Source: an uncultured Clostridia bacterium
GTDB lineage: Bacteria; Bacillota; Clostridia; TANB77; CAG-508
Length of the DNA stretch: 6,356 nucleotides
NCBI GenBank assembly: GCA_947628925.1
Contig: CANRBU010000067.1
Span: forward strand, 1 to 6,356
Reading direction: 5' to 3'
The stretch's first letter is position 1, and each line of letters opens with the position of its first letter. This document shows, one piece after another, positions 4,995-6,356 of the stretch. Under the pieces are notes generated by a model. The model worked only from the letters and a program-made list of their open reading frames with translations, ran no database searches and was not told the origin of the DNA. A program made the position numbers and the translations under genes.

Positions 4995-5991
4995 ATGAAA
5001 AAGTTTTTTAAAGTTGCTATAGTTGGTGCTACTGGTTTGGTTGGTAGAACTGTTTTAAAAGTTTTAGAAGAAAAAAATTTTTCTAATTGTACATATACTT
5101 TGTTTTCATCAAAAAAATCTGCTGGCACTAAGTTGCTTTTTTTAGGCGAAAATTATATTGTTCAAGAATTAACTGAAAGTTCGTTTAATAGTGATTTTGA
5201 TTTTGCTATTTTTTGTGCTCGGTGGTGAAGTTTCTAAAAAATTTGTGCCTACTGCTGTTTCTACTGGTTGTGTTGCTATTGATAACAGCAGTGTTTTTCG
5301 CATGTGTGCTGATGTTCCTTTAGTTGTACCTGAAGTAAATCCACAAAAAGTTTTTGAGAATAAAGGTATTATTTCTAACCCAAATTGTTCCACTATCCAA
5401 GCAGTTGTTGCTTTAAAACCTCTTGATGATAAATACCATATTAAGAGAATTGTGTATTCCACTTATCAAGCTGTTTCTGGTGCTGGTAGACAAGGTATTT
5501 TAGATTTGGAAAATGGTGAAAAAGATATCCCACCTAAAAAATTCCCCCACCCTATTTATAATAATTGTTTGCCACAAATTGATGTATTTTTGGATGATGG
5601 TTATACAAAAGAAGAACATAAAATGATTGATGAAACAAGAAAAATTTTAGATAAACCTTCTTTGCCTATTACTGCAACAACAGTTCGAGTTCCTGTAAAA
5701 AATGGTCATTCTGAAAGTATTAATTTGGAGTTTGAAGATGATTTTGATATTTTTGAAGTCAGGCAGTTGCTACAAAGTGCCCCTGGAATTCTTGTTGTTG
5801 ATGAACCTTCTAAACAATATTATCCTCTTGCAACAAAGGCTGATGGTTATGATGATGTTTTAGTTGGAAGAATTAGAAGAGATTTTAGTGTAAAAAATGG
5901 TTTGAATTTATGGGTTGTTGCTGATAATTTGCGTAAAGGTGCTGCTAGTAATGCTGTACAAATATTGGAGCTCTTAGTTAAAAGTTACTAA
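4995..5991 (+). pseudogene. asd: Aspartate-semialdehyde dehydrogenase, interrupted by a one-base insertion at 5220
   Basis: Asd reduces aspartyl phosphate to aspartate semialdehyde with NADPH, feeding lysine/diaminopimelate, threonine and methionine synthesis. Codons 1-75 read MKKFFKVAIVGATGLVGRTV (Rossmann GATGLVG loop) through SSKKSAGTK to FDFAIFCA. An extra C at 5220 then shifts the frame and gives Arg-Trp-stop (5226-5228). Without it, GGT GGT GAA GTT continues the expected family sequence A-GG-EVSK, and the rest is intact to 5991. That remainder includes VPEVNP, the catalytic Cys in NPNCSTIQ (Cys131 in the restored protein), VSGAG, LPQID, the active-site His in GHSES (His238) and LWVVADNLRKGAA. 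The restored protein has 331 residues, close to the usual 330-350. Start: AAAAGGAGG at 4981-4989, 5 bases before the ATG. The break may be a sequence error, a recent mutation or recoding. An ATG at 5191 opens the second frame but has no family meaning before 5221. Confidence 0.93.
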
Positions 5992-6002
5992 TATGCTACT
6001 AT

Positions 6003-6040
6003 ACAAAAAAAGAGCTTTCTTTTTAGAAAGTTCTTTTTGT
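6003..6040. terminator. Bidirectional terminator between asd and spoVG
   Basis: CTTTC (6015-6019) pairs with GAAAG (6026-6030). The stem continues as A-run/AGAG (6007-6014) against TTCTTTTT (6031-6038), with one G-U pair, and an outer AC/GT closes it. A-runs on the left and T-runs on the right give release tracts in both directions. It lies 11 bases after the asd stop and 8 bases after the spoVG stop on the other strand. Confidence 0.88.
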
Positions 6041-6048
6041 CTACAATA

Positions 6049-6324
6049 TTATTCAGCTGTTTCTTCTGCTGCTTCTGGAGCCTCATAAGCCTCTAGAATA
6101 GCTTTTTGAATTTTTTCTCTTGTTTCTGGATTGATTGGATGAGCTATATCTTTGAATTCTCCGTTAGGAGTTTTTCTGCTTGGCATAGCTATGAATAATC
6201 CATTTTGACTTTCGATAACTTTGATATCGTGTACAGCGAATTCGTTATCGAATGTAACAGAAGCAACTGCTCTCATTCTGTTTTCAGAATTTACTTTTCT
6301 TAAACGTACGTCTGTTATTTGCAT
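6049..6324 (-). CDS. spoVG: Septation/stage V sporulation protein SpoVG
   Basis: SpoVG is a small nucleic-acid-binding regulator. In Bacillus it affects septation and cortex formation during sporulation, and in other Firmicutes it affects capsule, virulence and wall genes. The 91-residue protein matches the family along its whole length: MQITDVRLRKVNSENRMRAV at the start, then VTFDNEFAVHDIKVIE, NGLFIAMPSRKTPNGEFKDI and AHPINPETREKIQ. The C-terminal tail is acidic and Ala/Glu-rich, and the length is slightly under the usual 95-100, as is common since the tail varies. The ribosome binding region is AAGGAAGG (6345-6338), 13 bases from the ATG, continued by GGCGGTG closer in. A TATACT hexamer (6352-6347) near the window edge could be a -10 box. 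Its -35 would be outside, so the promoter cannot be judged. In Bacillus the gene is under sigma-H. Confidence 0.97.
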   Translation of the reverse strand: MQITDVRLRKVNSENRMRAVASVTFDNEFAVHDIKVIESQNGLFIAMPSRKTPNGEFKDIAHPINPETREKIQKAILEAYEAPEAAEETAE

Positions 6325-6356
6325 TTTGCGTGCACCGCCTTCCTTAAGTATAAATT

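Noticed and set aside
5191..5220. Separate gene starting at ATG 5191
   Set aside because: Its first ten residues come from the wrong frame of asd and there is no ribosome binding site. Family similarity starts only at 5221.

Overview
The window looks like chromosomal DNA from a low-GC, probably spore-forming Firmicute, most likely a clostridium. The DNA is very AT-rich, arginine is almost always AGA, ribosome binding sites are strong AGGAGG or AAAGGA types, promoters match the sigma-A consensus closely, and a DUF4364 protein (mainly a clostridial family) and SpoVG are both present. I see no mobile element, CRISPR array or phage gene.

Layout, left to right. (1) The 5' end of rpsJ (ribosomal protein S10) on the minus strand, cut by the window edge, is preceded by a roughly 267-nt untranslated leader with several stable hairpins and a TTGACA/TATAAT promoter. 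(2) Divergent from it is a plus-strand DUF4364 winged-helix gene. It ends at a hairpin that can stop transcription from both sides. (3) An elongator tRNA-Met(CAT) gene on the minus strand has its own near-perfect promoter. (4) A 108-residue charged protein of unknown function, minus strand, has its own promoter and terminator. (5) A minus-strand pair of membrane glycosyltransferases follows: a GT2-type enzyme upstream and a PMT/ArnT-like (GT39/GT83) enzyme downstream. They probably form a small surface-glycan operon. (6) asd (aspartate-semialdehyde dehydrogenase) lies on the plus strand, divergent from the glycosyltransferases, and is broken by one extra base at position 5220. (7) spoVG on the minus strand converges on asd through a shared bidirectional terminator.

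Most of the window is housekeeping: translation (rpsJ, tRNA-Met), lysine/threonine/methionine/diaminopimelate synthesis (asd), and a regulator of wall and sporulation processes (spoVG). The glycosyltransferase pair adds cell-envelope glycan assembly. Asd also feeds the envelope by supplying the diaminopimelate branch used for peptidoglycan.

The points most worth a second look are the asd frameshift, which falls on the only in-frame CGG codon in the window; the large structured rpsJ leader; T/A-tracts repeated about every 10 bp upstream of two promoters; and an unusual Shine-Dalgarno context shared by three unrelated genes. I found no clearly new multi-gene system.
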